NCBI GenBank assembly: GCA_036001245.1
Contig: DASYUL010000128.1
Location: 15,918-79,917 of the forward strand
Source: Gp7-AA6 sp036001245
GTDB taxonomy: Bacteria > Acidobacteriota > Thermoanaerobaculia > UBA5066 > Gp7-AA6
Reading direction: 5' to 3'
Length of the DNA stretch: 64,000 nucleotides
The notes under the pieces were generated by a model, which did not search any database, was not told where the DNA came from, and worked only from the letters and a program-made list of their open reading frames with translations. A program made the translations under genes and the position numbers. Numbering within the stretch: the stretch's first letter is position 1; the number at the start of each line of letters is the position of its first letter. Positions 50,576-58,460 of this stretch are shown here, piece by piece.

Positions 50576-51538
50576 TCAGGTCGGCGGCGCCGTCTCGAAG
50601 CGCCCCATCGCGCGGAATTTGCGGTAGCGCCGCTCCCGCCGCTCTTCCGCGGTCAAGCCGGCGACCTCACGGAGGTGTCGTTCGAGGGCCTCGCCGACCG
50701 CGGCTGCCGCGCCGGCGGGGTCCGCGTGCGCGCCGCCCGGAGGCTCCGGGACGATCTCGTCGATGATGTCGAACGACTTCAGGTCTCCGGCGGTAATGCG
50801 CAAGGCCTCCGCCGCCTCCTTCTTGCGCGACGCGTCCTTCCAGAGGATCGCCGCGCAACCCTCGGGAGAGATGACCGAATAGATCGCGTGCTCGAGCATC
50901 AGCACCCGGTCGCCGACGGCGAGTCCGAGGCCCCCGCCTGAACCGCCCTCGCCCGTCACGACGACAATGATCGGCACGCGGAAGCCGGCCATCGCGCGGA
51001 GGTTGACGGCGATCGCCTCCGCCTGGCCGCGCTCCTCGGCGTCGATGCCCGGAAAGGCGCCCGCCGTGTCGACGAAGGAGAGGATCGGGCGGTCGAACTT
51101 CTCGGCGAGCTGCATGACCCGAAGAGCTTTGCGGAAGCCTTCCGGCCGCGGCATCCCGAAGTTGCGCCGGATCTTCTCCTTCGTGTCGCGCCCCTTCTGG
51201 TGTCCGACGAGCGCGACTGGCACTCCCCGGAACCGGGCTAACCCCGCAATCACCGCCGGGTCGTCGGCGAACCTGCGGTCGCCGTGGAGCTCGACGAACT
51301 CGGTCATCAGGGCGCCGACGTAGTCGAGCGTGTACGGCCGCGCGGGGTGCCGCGCGACGAGGGTCTTCTGCCAGGGCGTCAGGCTCGCGTAGATCTCGCG
51401 GGAAACCCGGTCGAGCTTTTCGCGGAGCCGCTCGATCTCCTTGCGGTGGGCGGCGTCGTCCGGCAGGGCCGAAAGCTCTTCGATCCGCCGGCGCAGGCGC
51501 AGGATCGGCTCTTCGAATTGCCCGTCTTCGCCGTTCAT
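50576..51538 (-). CDS. accA: Acetyl-CoA carboxylase carboxyltransferase subunit alpha
   Basis: A 320-residue AccA, the alpha subunit of the carboxyltransferase that makes malonyl-CoA for fatty acid synthesis. It has the coiled N-terminus (PILRLRRRIEEL), ARHPARPYTLDYV, the crotonase-like core SFVDTAGAFPGIDAEERGQA, VTGEGGSGGGLGLAVGDRV and SPEGCAAILWKDASRKKEAA. The ATG at 51538 begins eight bases after a TACAAT box with no ribosome site, suggesting a near-leaderless mRNA; open frame upstream of it is non-homologous. It seems to be the first gene of the long minus-strand train. Confidence 0.96.
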   Translation of the reverse strand: MNGEDGQFEEPILRLRRRIEELSALPDDAAHRKEIERLREKLDRVSREIYASLTPWQKTLVARHPARPYTLDYVGALMTEFVELHGDRRFADDPAVIAGLARFRGVPVALVGHQKGRDTKEKIRRNFGMPRPEGFRKALRVMQLAEKFDRPILSFVDTAGAFPGIDAEERGQAEAIAVNLRAMAGFRVPIIVVVTGEGGSGGGLGLAVGDRVLMLEHAIYSVISPEGCAAILWKDASRKKEAAEALRITAGDLKSFDIIDEIVPEPPGGAHADPAGAAAAVGEALERHLREVAGLTAEERRERRYRKFRAMGRFETAPPT

Positions 51539-51546
51539 TTCGTTGG

Positions 51547-51552
51547 ATTGTA
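51547..51552 (-). promoter_or_regulatory. TACAAT -10 box directly before accA
   Basis: Minus-strand GGCTACAATCCAA places TACAAT at 51552-51547, eight bases before the accA ATG. The same 13-mer precedes dnaE. Initiation would fall within one or two bases of the start codon. The promoter would drive the long accA-to-nuclease transcript. Confidence 0.55.
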
Positions 51553-51658
51553 GCCGCCAAACGTCGCTCTCGCTCGCTCGGGACCTGCTCCGCACCTGCA
51601 CGCGGCTCGGCGGGCCGGCCTCGACCGCGTGCCTGGTCCCTCGCAGCGCTCGAGCTCC

Positions 51659-51814
51659 CGCATCGCGAAGCTCCTCCGCTCGGTTACTTCGCGGAGACTC
51701 TTTGCGATGCGATCGGTCCCCGTGACGAGGACTGCGGCGGGTGCAGCCCGAGGTTTGTCGCGGGGACAGGCCCTGCGGGCCTGCACCCGCATCCTCATCT
51801 CCTGTCCCCGCGAC
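51659..51814. repeat. Two palindromic structures upstream of accA, including a GTCGCGGGGACAG repeat
   Basis: In the 275-bp gene-free stretch 51539-51813, GCATCGCGAAG (51659) pairs with CTTTGCGATGC (ending near 51713) around an inner CTCCGC/GCGGAG stem. A second palindrome has GTCGCGGGGACAG (51757-51769) and CTGTCCCCGCGAC (51802-51814), perfect 13-bp arms that end at the priA stop. The latter belongs to the repeat family at 54259 and 54936. The rest of the stretch shows no gene. Confidence 0.65.
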
Positions 51815-54246
51815 TACATTAGATCCTGCGGATCCACGTCCACGGCGATCTGGGTCCCCGCCGGCGGGCGCTCGGCAATCGCCTCCTCGAGCATCGACAG
51901 GATGACGGCGCGCTCGGAAGCGCGTAGAAGGATCTGGAACCGCCACTTGCCCTGCAGCCGCTCGAGCGGCGCCGGCGCCGGTCCCGAGATCCGGACGGCT
52001 CGGGGTCCCCCCCCCCCGCCCGCGCCGCCGAGCGCGCGGCCGATCTCCGCCGCGACTCCTTCCGCCTTCTCCCGGTTCGCCGAGGAGACGGAGACCGACG
52101 CGAGCTCCGAGAACGGAGGGTAGAAGAACGCGCGCCGGAATTCGAGCTCATGCGCCGCAAATCCGTCGACGTCGTGAGCGGCCGCCCGCCGGATGGCGGG
52201 ATGGTCGGGATGGAACGTCTGGACGTGCACGGTTCCGGGGACGTCACCGCGACCGGCGCGGCCGGCGACCTGCGCGAGGAGCTGAAAGGTTTTCTCGGCG
52301 GAGCGGAAGTCCGGGAAGTTCAAGATCGAGTCGGCGGAGAGCACTCCGACCGCCGTGACGTTCGGAAAGTCGTGGCCTTTGGCGACCATCTGCGTCCCGA
52401 TGAGGCAGCGAGCGCGGCCGGAGAGCACGTCGTCCACCACCGCTTCGACGCCGCGCCGCCGCGCCGAGTCGCGGTCGAGAATCGTCCAGGGGACGTCGGG
52501 AAAGATCGCGGCGAATCGTTCCGCGACGCGCTCGGTGCCGGCTCCGATCGCCTCGAGGAGCGCTCCGCCGCACTGCGGACAGCGGGCGGGCGGCGCGACG
52601 CGCTCGCCGCAGTAGTGGCAGACGAGGCGCCGCCCCCGGTCGTGCACGGTGCGCGAGACGCTGCACCGCGAGCAGCGGAAGTCGTATCCGCAGTCCCGGC
52701 AGAGAAGGAACGGCGCGAAGCCCCTGCGCGGCTGGAGGAGGATCGCCTGCTCGCCGCGCGCGAAGACCTCCGAGAGCCGCTCGACGAGCGCGGCCGAGAA
52801 GAGCGGGATGCCTTTCTCCTCCGGGGTCGCGCGCTCGCGCCGCAGGTCCACGATCGAGACCTCCGGCAGCGGGCGCGACTCGACGCGCGCCGTGAGACTG
52901 AGAGAGGTCATCCGGCCGACGCGCGCCGCGTGGTACGCCTCCATCGACGGCGTCGCGGATCCCATCAGGAGCGCCGCGCCCGCCGCCTTCGCGCGGATCG
53001 CCGCGACGTCCCGGGCGTCGTACCGGGGGTTCTCGCGCTGCTTGTAAGAGGCGTCGTGCTCCTCGTCGACGACGAAGAGACCGGGGTCCGCGACCGGCGC
53101 GAACGCCGCGGAGCGCGGTCCGATCACGACCGGGGCCTCCCCCGAGCGAACGCGGTCCCACGCGCGACCGCGCTCTTTTTCGGTGAGGGCCGAGTGGAGA
53201 ACGGCGGCGCGATCTCCGAACTGACGCCGGAGCTGCCGGGCGAAGACTGGCGTCAGCGCAATCTCGGGCACGAGCCACACGGCGCCGCGTCCGAGCTCGA
53301 GCGCCGAGGCGATCGCGCGCAGGTAGATCTCCGTCTTGCCGCTTCCGGTGACACCCTGGAGGAGCGCGGGAACGTAGCGGCGTTCCCGGATCGCTTCACG
53401 GACGGTCTCGAGGGCGCGCGACTGTTCGTCGGTCAGGGTGAGCTCGCGCACGCGCAGCGCCGCCGGCGTGGGGCCGGCCGGGTCCTCGCGCTCGAGCTGC
53501 TCGAACGTCGCGAGGACGCCCTTCGCGGCGAGGGTGCGCAGAACGCCGGGACCTGCTCCGGTCGCGAGACGGATCTCCCGGGCCGTCGCCGGGCGGCCGA
53601 GCGACTCGAGGTAGGAGAACACTCCTCGGCCGCGGCGGCTCCGTCCGAGACGCTCCTCGCGCTCGGCGGGACCCAAGCGGCCCGGCAGGTACGCGAGGAC
53701 CGGCCGGCGGCTCCGGCGCGGCTCTCGCGACGCGGTCCGGACCCAGCCTCTCTCTTCGAGCGAACGCAAGACCTCGCGGGGCGGGCGCGCGTCCGCCGGA
53801 AGCTCGGCGAGGCGCGCGACCCGGCCGTCCGCGAGCGTGTCGAGAAACGCTCGCTCCGGGCCCCGCGTCGAGCGCGCGCCGAAGGCGCCCTTCTCCGTGA
53901 TCCGGTAACGGACGGCGCCGGCGGCGGGCAGTCGCGCGGGGAGAGCCGCCCGCAGGACCTCACCTTCCGCCGCGAAGAACCGTTGCGCGACCTTAGCCGC
54001 GGTCTCGAGAAGCCCGGGCGGACACACCGGCTCCTCGTCGAGGACCTCGAGCACGTCTCGCAGGGTCGCGCCGGGCTCCACCGGCGCCGCCGTTTCGGCG
54101 CTGCCGACGACGATGCCCGTCAGCACCCGCTCGCCGAACGGAACCCGGACGCGGCTGCCGGGAGCGGGGATGGCGAGATTCTCGGGAACCCGGTAGGTGA
54201 AGTTGCGCCGAAGCGGAACCGGGAGGGCGACCGAGACCGTGCGCAC
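51814..54246 (-). CDS. priA: Primosomal protein N' (replication restart helicase PriA)
   Basis: An 810-residue PriA helicase that reloads the replisome at stalled forks. It has the N-terminal 3'-end-binding domain (PVPLRRNFTYRVPENLAIPA, GSRVRVPFGERVLTGIVV), Walker A LLQGVTGSGKTEIYLRAI, the DEEH box VVDEEHDASYKQRENPRYD, GSATPSMEAYH, and two zinc clusters in CRDCGYDFRCSRCSVSRTVH and CHYCGERVAPPARCPQCGG. The helicase C-terminal part has GTQMVAKGHDFPNVTAVGVL. The GTG at 54246 opens the conserved domain; upstream the frame runs through a palindromic repeat. Confidence 0.96.
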   Translation of the reverse strand: MRTVSVALPVPLRRNFTYRVPENLAIPAPGSRVRVPFGERVLTGIVVGSAETAAPVEPGATLRDVLEVLDEEPVCPPGLLETAAKVAQRFFAAEGEVLRAALPARLPAAGAVRYRITEKGAFGARSTRGPERAFLDTLADGRVARLAELPADARPPREVLRSLEERGWVRTASREPRRSRRPVLAYLPGRLGPAEREERLGRSRRGRGVFSYLESLGRPATAREIRLATGAGPGVLRTLAAKGVLATFEQLEREDPAGPTPAALRVRELTLTDEQSRALETVREAIRERRYVPALLQGVTGSGKTEIYLRAIASALELGRGAVWLVPEIALTPVFARQLRRQFGDRAAVLHSALTEKERGRAWDRVRSGEAPVVIGPRSAAFAPVADPGLFVVDEEHDASYKQRENPRYDARDVAAIRAKAAGAALLMGSATPSMEAYHAARVGRMTSLSLTARVESRPLPEVSIVDLRRERATPEEKGIPLFSAALVERLSEVFARGEQAILLQPRRGFAPFLLCRDCGYDFRCSRCSVSRTVHDRGRRLVCHYCGERVAPPARCPQCGGALLEAIGAGTERVAERFAAIFPDVPWTILDRDSARRRGVEAVVDDVLSGRARCLIGTQMVAKGHDFPNVTAVGVLSADSILNFPDFRSAEKTFQLLAQVAGRAGRGDVPGTVHVQTFHPDHPAIRRAAAHDVDGFAAHELEFRRAFFYPPFSELASVSVSSANREKAEGVAAEIGRALGGAGGGGGPRAVRISGPAPAPLERLQGKWRFQILLRASERAVILSMLEEAIAERPPAGTQIAVDVDPQDLM

Positions 54247-54258
54247 GGGGCGCACTCT

Positions 54259-54304
54259 ACTCGTCGCGGGTGCAGACCCCTCCGGGATCTGTCCCCGCGA
54301 CGAG
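54259..54304. repeat. GCGGGGACAG-family palindrome, copy between priA and lipoprotein gene
   Basis: ACTCGTCGCGGG (54259-54270) and CCCGCGACGAGT (54293-54304) are perfect 12-bp inverted arms around TGCAGACCCCTCCGGGATCT, which itself pairs partly. The element lies just after the lipoprotein-gene stop on the minus strand. It could act as an RNA hairpin at the transcript end. Confidence 0.75.
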
Positions 54305-54305
54305 T

Positions 54306-54974
54306 CTAGGTTTGCGCCGCCGGCGCCCGCTCGTCGTCCTCGGAGTCGTCGCGCACGAAGACGTAGGAGTGCTTGATCGGGTCCCACCGATAGCGGCGCG
54401 TGTTCTCTTCCTCGTCCAAGTCCGGCGTGATCACGATCGAGTCGCGGTCGACCGAAAGGTCACCGTCCGCGAGCGAGACGTCGCGCTCGAGGAAGGCTCC
54501 GGGCGCGAACCCCGCCGCTTCCTTTCCCGCGAAGACGACGACCGAGAACCAGGGAGAGTCCCCGTCGGAGTCGCGCCGAACGAACGCGAGCACGAAGTCG
54601 AGGACTCCGTCGTCGTTGACGTCGCCGCGCAGAAAGTATGGATGGTAGATGCCGTAGAACTTCTTCACGTCGTCCGATTCCGTCTCGTGGCGATCCTCGT
54701 CGGTCGCGACGCGCAGGTCGCGATTCGAGTGCAGGAATCCGTCGACCGCCTCTTTTTCGCCCGGCCGGAACGAGTACCCCGACCAGGCCGGAAGCGCCGG
54801 GGGACGCGCGGCCATCCCGGGGCTGACGACGCGGGGCGCCGCCGAATGCTTCCGGCAGCCGGCGAGGCCGGAAACGAGCGCCGCTCCGAATAGGAGCGCG
54901 GCCGCCGCGAGCGACGCGACGCGCTTTAGTAAGGATGCGAGTGCAGACCCCTTCGGGATCTGTCCCCGCGACAA
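54306..54974 (-). CDS. Lipoprotein of unknown function with a DxNDDGxxD motif
   Basis: An exported lipoprotein of up to 222 residues. The lipobox LVSGLAGC places the lipidated cysteine after a hydrophobic stretch (LAAAALLFGAAL). The mature part has RGDVNDDGVLDFVLAFVRR, a calcium-binding-like DxNxDGxxD loop as in FG-GAP/VCBS repeats, then GDSPWFSVVVFAGKEA and a C-terminal RYRWDPIKHSYVFVRDD. The frame up to the hydrophobic part runs through a palindromic repeat (54936-54972) with no ATG or GTG; the only conventional start is TTG 54974, three bases after the superoxide dismutase stop. Function unknown. Confidence 0.7.
   Translation of the reverse strand: MSRGQIPKGSALASLLKRVASLAAAALLFGAALVSGLAGCRKHSAAPRVVSPGMAARPPALPAWSGYSFRPGEKEAVDGFLHSNRDLRVATDEDRHETESDDVKKFYGIYHPYFLRGDVNDDGVLDFVLAFVRRDSDGDSPWFSVVVFAGKEAAGFAPGAFLERDVSLADGDLSVDRDSIVITPDLDEEENTRRYRWDPIKHSYVFVRDDSEDDERAPAAQT
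54936..54972. repeat. GCGGGGACAG-family palindrome, second copy
   Basis: GCGAGTGCAGACCCCTTCGG (54938-54957) followed by GATCTGTCCCCGCGAC matches the copy at 54259 with few changes. It lies between the superoxide dismutase stop and the lipobox of the next gene and is translated as GQIPKGSALAS if that gene starts at TTG 54974. Confidence 0.7.
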
Positions 54975-54976
54975 TC

Positions 54977-55597
54977 TCAGGCGGCGCGCGCTCTCCGGGT
55001 GGCCAGTGCGAGCCGGTCGGCGACGACTTTCCAATTGACGTTCTTCAGGAACGCCGTCAGGTAGGCCTTCTTGTCCGTGCCGAAGTCGATCATGAACGCG
55101 TGCTCCCACGTGTCGAGCGCGAGCAGCTGCTCCTGGTTGATCATGACTCCGATCGTGTGCTCCCACATCTGGTTGTGATGGAGCTTGCCGTCGATCCGGT
55201 CGTAGGTGAGAAGGACCCAGCCGCCCGTCGCCGTTTCCGCGCATGCCCTCAGATCCTCTTCCCAGTTCGACTGGCTCCCGAACGAGCCCTCGATCGCCCG
55301 CGCGAGCTCGGCCTTCGGCTCCCCGGCGGCGCTGCCGAGGTTGTCGAAATACATCTCGTGCAGGTACACGCCATTGTACGGTACCGCCTCGCGGCGCTTG
55401 AGCTCCGAGTACTTCCCGAAGGAGAAGTTCGACTTCTCCTTTCGCTCCTCGTAGGGGATCTTCGCGATCTCCGCGCGGATCTCGTTGATCTTCTTGACGT
55501 ACCCCTCGTAGAGCTTGATGTGCAGCTCGATCTGTCGGGGAGAAAATCCCGGCAGACCTCCAACGAGGTGGTCGTACTTCCTGGCTTCGATCGTCAT
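54977..55597 (-). CDS. Superoxide dismutase, Fe/Mn family
   Basis: A 206-residue Fe/Mn superoxide dismutase. The four metal ligands are visible: His in QIELHIKLYEGYVKKINEIR, His in YLHEMYFDNLGS, and Asp and His in LALDTWEHAFMIDFG. The region GWVLLTYDRIDGKLHHNQMWE fits the family's GSGWAWL strand but with changes, so this is a divergent member. No signal peptide: it acts in the cytoplasm. The ATG at 55597 follows AGGAGG by seven bases. It is transcribed divergently from the lyase at 55734 across a 136-bp region with no other gene. Confidence 0.9.
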   Translation of the reverse strand: MTIEARKYDHLVGGLPGFSPRQIELHIKLYEGYVKKINEIRAEIAKIPYEERKEKSNFSFGKYSELKRREAVPYNGVYLHEMYFDNLGSAAGEPKAELARAIEGSFGSQSNWEEDLRACAETATGGWVLLTYDRIDGKLHHNQMWEHTIGVMINQEQLLALDTWEHAFMIDFGTDKKAYLTAFLKNVNWKVVADRLALATRRARAA

Positions 55598-55733
55598 CCG
55601 GTGCCTCCTTCTTTCACTCCGAGAAGTGCTACTGTTGCAAAGCGCGTGCGAGCGCTCCGGGAAGCTTCTCATGAACGTGGCATGAGACCCGGCGCGCGCG
55701 CCGGCGGAATCCCCGGTCCGCAGGAGGGCGTAT

Positions 55734-57116
55734 CTGAGACAGGAGAAGGACAGCCTCGGGGTGCGCGAGATCCCGGACGAAGCCTACTGGGGCGCGCAGA
55801 CATCGCGCGCGATCGAGAACTACCCGATCTCCGGCGAGCGGGCCCATCCGGAGATGATCCGCGCATACGCGCGAATCAAGCGCGCCTGCGCCGAGACCAA
55901 CCTCGAGATGGGGCGGCTTCCCGCGGACAAGGTGCGGGCGATTGTGCAGGCGTGCGACGAGGTGCTTGCCGGGAAGCACCACGATCAGTTCGTCGTCGAC
56001 ATCTACCAGGCGGGCGCGGGCGTCTCGTTCCACATGAACGTCAACGAGACGATCGCCGGCCGCGCGGCCGAGATCCTCGGGAAGCCCCGCGGCGACCGCT
56101 CGGCAGTCCATCCGAACGACCACGTCAACCTGGGGCAGTCCACCAACGACACGTTCCCGACGGCCCTGCATCTGTCGGCGCTCGCGGTCGGGAGGACGCT
56201 CTCCGAGGAGATCGGGCGCCTCTCCGACTCCTTCGCGCGGAAGGCGGACGAGTTCCGGGACGTCGTCAAGTCCGGCCGTACGCACCTGATGGACGCCGTG
56301 CCGATCACGCTCGGCCAGGAGTTCCGCGCGTACGCGTCCGCCCTGAAATACCGGCGGGACGCGATCGACCGTGCCCTCGACTCGCTGGCCGAGCTCGCGC
56401 TCGGCGGCACGGCCGTCGGGACCGGGTTGAACGCTCCGGCGGGATTCCGCGAGAAGGCGATCGCGAAATTGGCCGCGATGACGGGAGAGAAGCTCTCCCC
56501 CGCCGCGGACCCGCGCGAGGCGCTCCAGAGCCGCGCGGCCGCCGGAGACTACTCCGCCGCGCTGCGGGCGTTCGCGCTGGAGCTCGGACGCATCGCCAAC
56601 GACCTGCGGCTGCTCGCATCGGGCCCGGTCACGGGTCTCGACGAGATCCTGTTGCCCCCCGTGCAGCCGGGCTCCTCGATCATGCCCGGCAAGGTCAATC
56701 CCGCGATCCTCGAGTGCCTGAACATGCTCTGCTTCCAGATCACGGGTTTCGACGCCGCGAACGCGCTCGCCGTCGGCGGCGGTCAGCTCGAGCTGAACGT
56801 CATGATGCCGCTCCTCGCCTACAACCTGACGAAGGGGCCGCAGCTCCTGCTCAACTTCCTGCCCGTGGTCCGGCAGCGATGCGTCGACGGGATCACCGCG
56901 AACGTCGAGAAGTGCCGCCGCTACCTCGAGGAGTCGCCTTCGGTCGTGACGGCACTGACGCCGAAGATCGGTTACGCGGCGGCGGCCGAAGTCTTCAAGG
57001 AAGCCGTGGCGCGGGGCGTTCTCGTAAAACAGGTTCTCCTCGAGAAGAAAATCCTCACGGAGGACGAGCTCGCGGCAGCCATGACGAAAGAGGCGCTGCT
57101 CGGGCCCCTCGAATGA
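55734..57116 (+). CDS. Aspartate ammonia-lyase / class II fumarase family lyase
   Basis: A 460-residue aspartase/fumarase-superfamily enzyme. Motifs: EKDSLGVREIPDEAYWGAQT at the start, NVNETIAGRA, HPNDHVNLGQSTNDTFPTA, KSGRTHLMDAVPITLGQEF and the signature GSSIMPGKVNP. The C-terminal GITANVEKCRRYLEESPSVV resembles aspartase more than FumC, so L-aspartate deamination to fumarate is my first choice. There is no ATG, GTG or TTG before the conserved start; CTG 55734 follows AGGAGGG by six bases and begins the homology (LRQEKDSLG), so I propose a CTG start. GTG 55761 would cut off the first conserved residues. Confidence 0.9.
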   Translation: MRQEKDSLGVREIPDEAYWGAQTSRAIENYPISGERAHPEMIRAYARIKRACAETNLEMGRLPADKVRAIVQACDEVLAGKHHDQFVVDIYQAGAGVSFHMNVNETIAGRAAEILGKPRGDRSAVHPNDHVNLGQSTNDTFPTALHLSALAVGRTLSEEIGRLSDSFARKADEFRDVVKSGRTHLMDAVPITLGQEFRAYASALKYRRDAIDRALDSLAELALGGTAVGTGLNAPAGFREKAIAKLAAMTGEKLSPAADPREALQSRAAAGDYSAALRAFALELGRIANDLRLLASGPVTGLDEILLPPVQPGSSIMPGKVNPAILECLNMLCFQITGFDAANALAVGGGQLELNVMMPLLAYNLTKGPQLLLNFLPVVRQRCVDGITANVEKCRRYLEESPSVVTALTPKIGYAAAAEVFKEAVARGVLVKQVLLEKKILTEDELAAAMTKEALLGPLE

Positions 57117-57145
57117 TTCGATCGAACCGATAGGAGGAGCTCCCC

Positions 57146-57862
57146 ATGACCTGGCCCCAGGACTGGCAGACAAACGTCACGTTTCTTCTCCGGTGGGCGC
57201 ATTTTCTCGGCGGCATCACGTGGATCGGCATCCTCTACTGGTTCAATCTCGTCAACGTCAACTTCCAGAAGGAGGTCGACGCCTCGATCAAGGGGAAGAT
57301 GAACCCGCCGCTCTTGACCCGGTCGCTGTGGTGGTTCCGCTGGGGCGCCGTCCTGACCGTGGGAACGGGACTCATCTATTACGCGCTCCTCCTCCACACC
57401 GAGAACATCGACGCGAAGATGGGGATCGTGCTGGTCGCGTGGATCGTCGCGTGGCTGATCATTGCGATGCTCTACCGGATGGCGGTCGCCGGAGGTCCCC
57501 TGAAGGACGGCCGCGTGCTGGCAGTCGTCATCGCAGTCCTCGTCTTCGCGACAGCGTGGGTCGTTGTTCCGTCCGTACGCCTGGGCGGCAGCAACCGCAC
57601 CATGGCGATCGCGGTCGGCGGCGGGCTGGGGATGATCATGTTCATGAACGTGTGGATGATCATCTGGCCGCTCCAGAAAAAGATCATCGCGGCGACGCGC
57701 GCGACGGCGGAGACCGGAGCGGCCGCTCCGGCGGACATGCCGAAGTGGGCGCGTCGCGCGTTCCTCGCCTCGCGGACGAACGCCTGGCTGTCGATCCCGA
57801 TGCTCTTCTTCATGGGCGCCGCGAGCCACTTCCCGATCTTCGGGACCGCCGTCGCGCCGTAG
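57146..57862 (+). CDS. Urate hydroxylase PuuD-like integral membrane protein
   Basis: A 238-residue membrane protein with about six spans (around residues 13-35, 60-82, 92-110, 121-140, 150-172 and 210-232). The start FLLRWAHFLGGITWIGILYW and FNLVNVNFQK match the membrane domain of PuuD-type urate hydroxylases; the cytochrome c domain found at the C-terminus of full PuuD is absent, so activity on urate is uncertain. The ATG at 57146 has a GGAGGAG site nine bases before it. It follows the lyase by 29 bases and may share its transcript. Confidence 0.78.
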   Translation: MTWPQDWQTNVTFLLRWAHFLGGITWIGILYWFNLVNVNFQKEVDASIKGKMNPPLLTRSLWWFRWGAVLTVGTGLIYYALLLHTENIDAKMGIVLVAWIVAWLIIAMLYRMAVAGGPLKDGRVLAVVIAVLVFATAWVVVPSVRLGGSNRTMAIAVGGGLGMIMFMNVWMIIWPLQKKIIAATRATAETGAAAPADMPKWARRAFLASRTNAWLSIPMLFFMGAASHFPIFGTAVAP

Positions 57863-57869
57863 GGTCGAC

Positions 57870-58448
57870 GTGGACCTCACCAAGAGGCAAGTGACCTTCT
57901 TCCGCCTTCGGGAGAGACCCCCCGGCCCGGACTTGAAGCCGGTGGCCGAGATGGTGTCCGAGAAAGTCTGGCGCGCGATGACCGACGCTTCGGAGAGTCT
58001 TCGCTCGATGGGGATCAAGCACGCGCTGGTCGGCGGACTGGCCGTCGGTGCTCACGGATGGCCGCGCTCCACGCGAGACGTGGATTTTCTGGTCGACGAC
58101 AGCGCCTTCACCAAGACCGACACGGGGCTCGTGATCCTGCGAGCCGGAATGCCGGTGCAGGCTCACGGGATCGCCGTGGATACGGTCTCGGTGCGGGACG
58201 ACGAGCGGCATCTGCTGCCCGCGATCGAAGCCGCCGAGATATCCGAAGGCATACCGGTCATTTCCATCGAGGCGCTTGTTTACCTGAAGCTCGCATCTCC
58301 ACGGTCTCAGGATCGACAGGACGTTCTGAATCTCGTGCGAGCCGGCGCGGACCTCGATCGCGTCCGCCGGTACCTCGACGCTAACGCGCCAGAACTGCGG
58401 GAGAAGTTCGAGGCGATCGTCCGGACGGCAGAAGAAGAGGAGCGCTGA
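57870..58448 (+). CDS. Nucleotidyltransferase-fold protein (AbiEii/MNT-like)
   Basis: A 192-residue protein with a minimal nucleotidyltransferase fold. The motif HALVGGLAVGAHGWPRSTRD leads into the metal-binding DVDFLV; a later helix has SIEALVYLKLASPRSQDRQD, typical of AbiEii-type or DUF6036-like transferases that pair with an antitoxin or act alone. No antitoxin gene adjoins it on this strand. The GTG at 57870 lies seven bases after the previous stop without a good ribosome site; ATG 57951 further in would still keep the domain. Role in a toxin-antitoxin system is speculative. Confidence 0.75.
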   Translation: MDLTKRQVTFFRLRERPPGPDLKPVAEMVSEKVWRAMTDASESLRSMGIKHALVGGLAVGAHGWPRSTRDVDFLVDDSAFTKTDTGLVILRAGMPVQAHGIAVDTVSVRDDERHLLPAIEAAEISEGIPVISIEALVYLKLASPRSQDRQDVLNLVRAGADLDRVRRYLDANAPELREKFEAIVRTAEEEER

Positions 58449-58460
58449 GCTGAAGCTTCG

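Noticed and set aside
51539..51813. Protein gene in the gap upstream of accA
   Set aside because: Frames there are proline/arginine-rich, cross the palindromes and have no ribosome site or motif.
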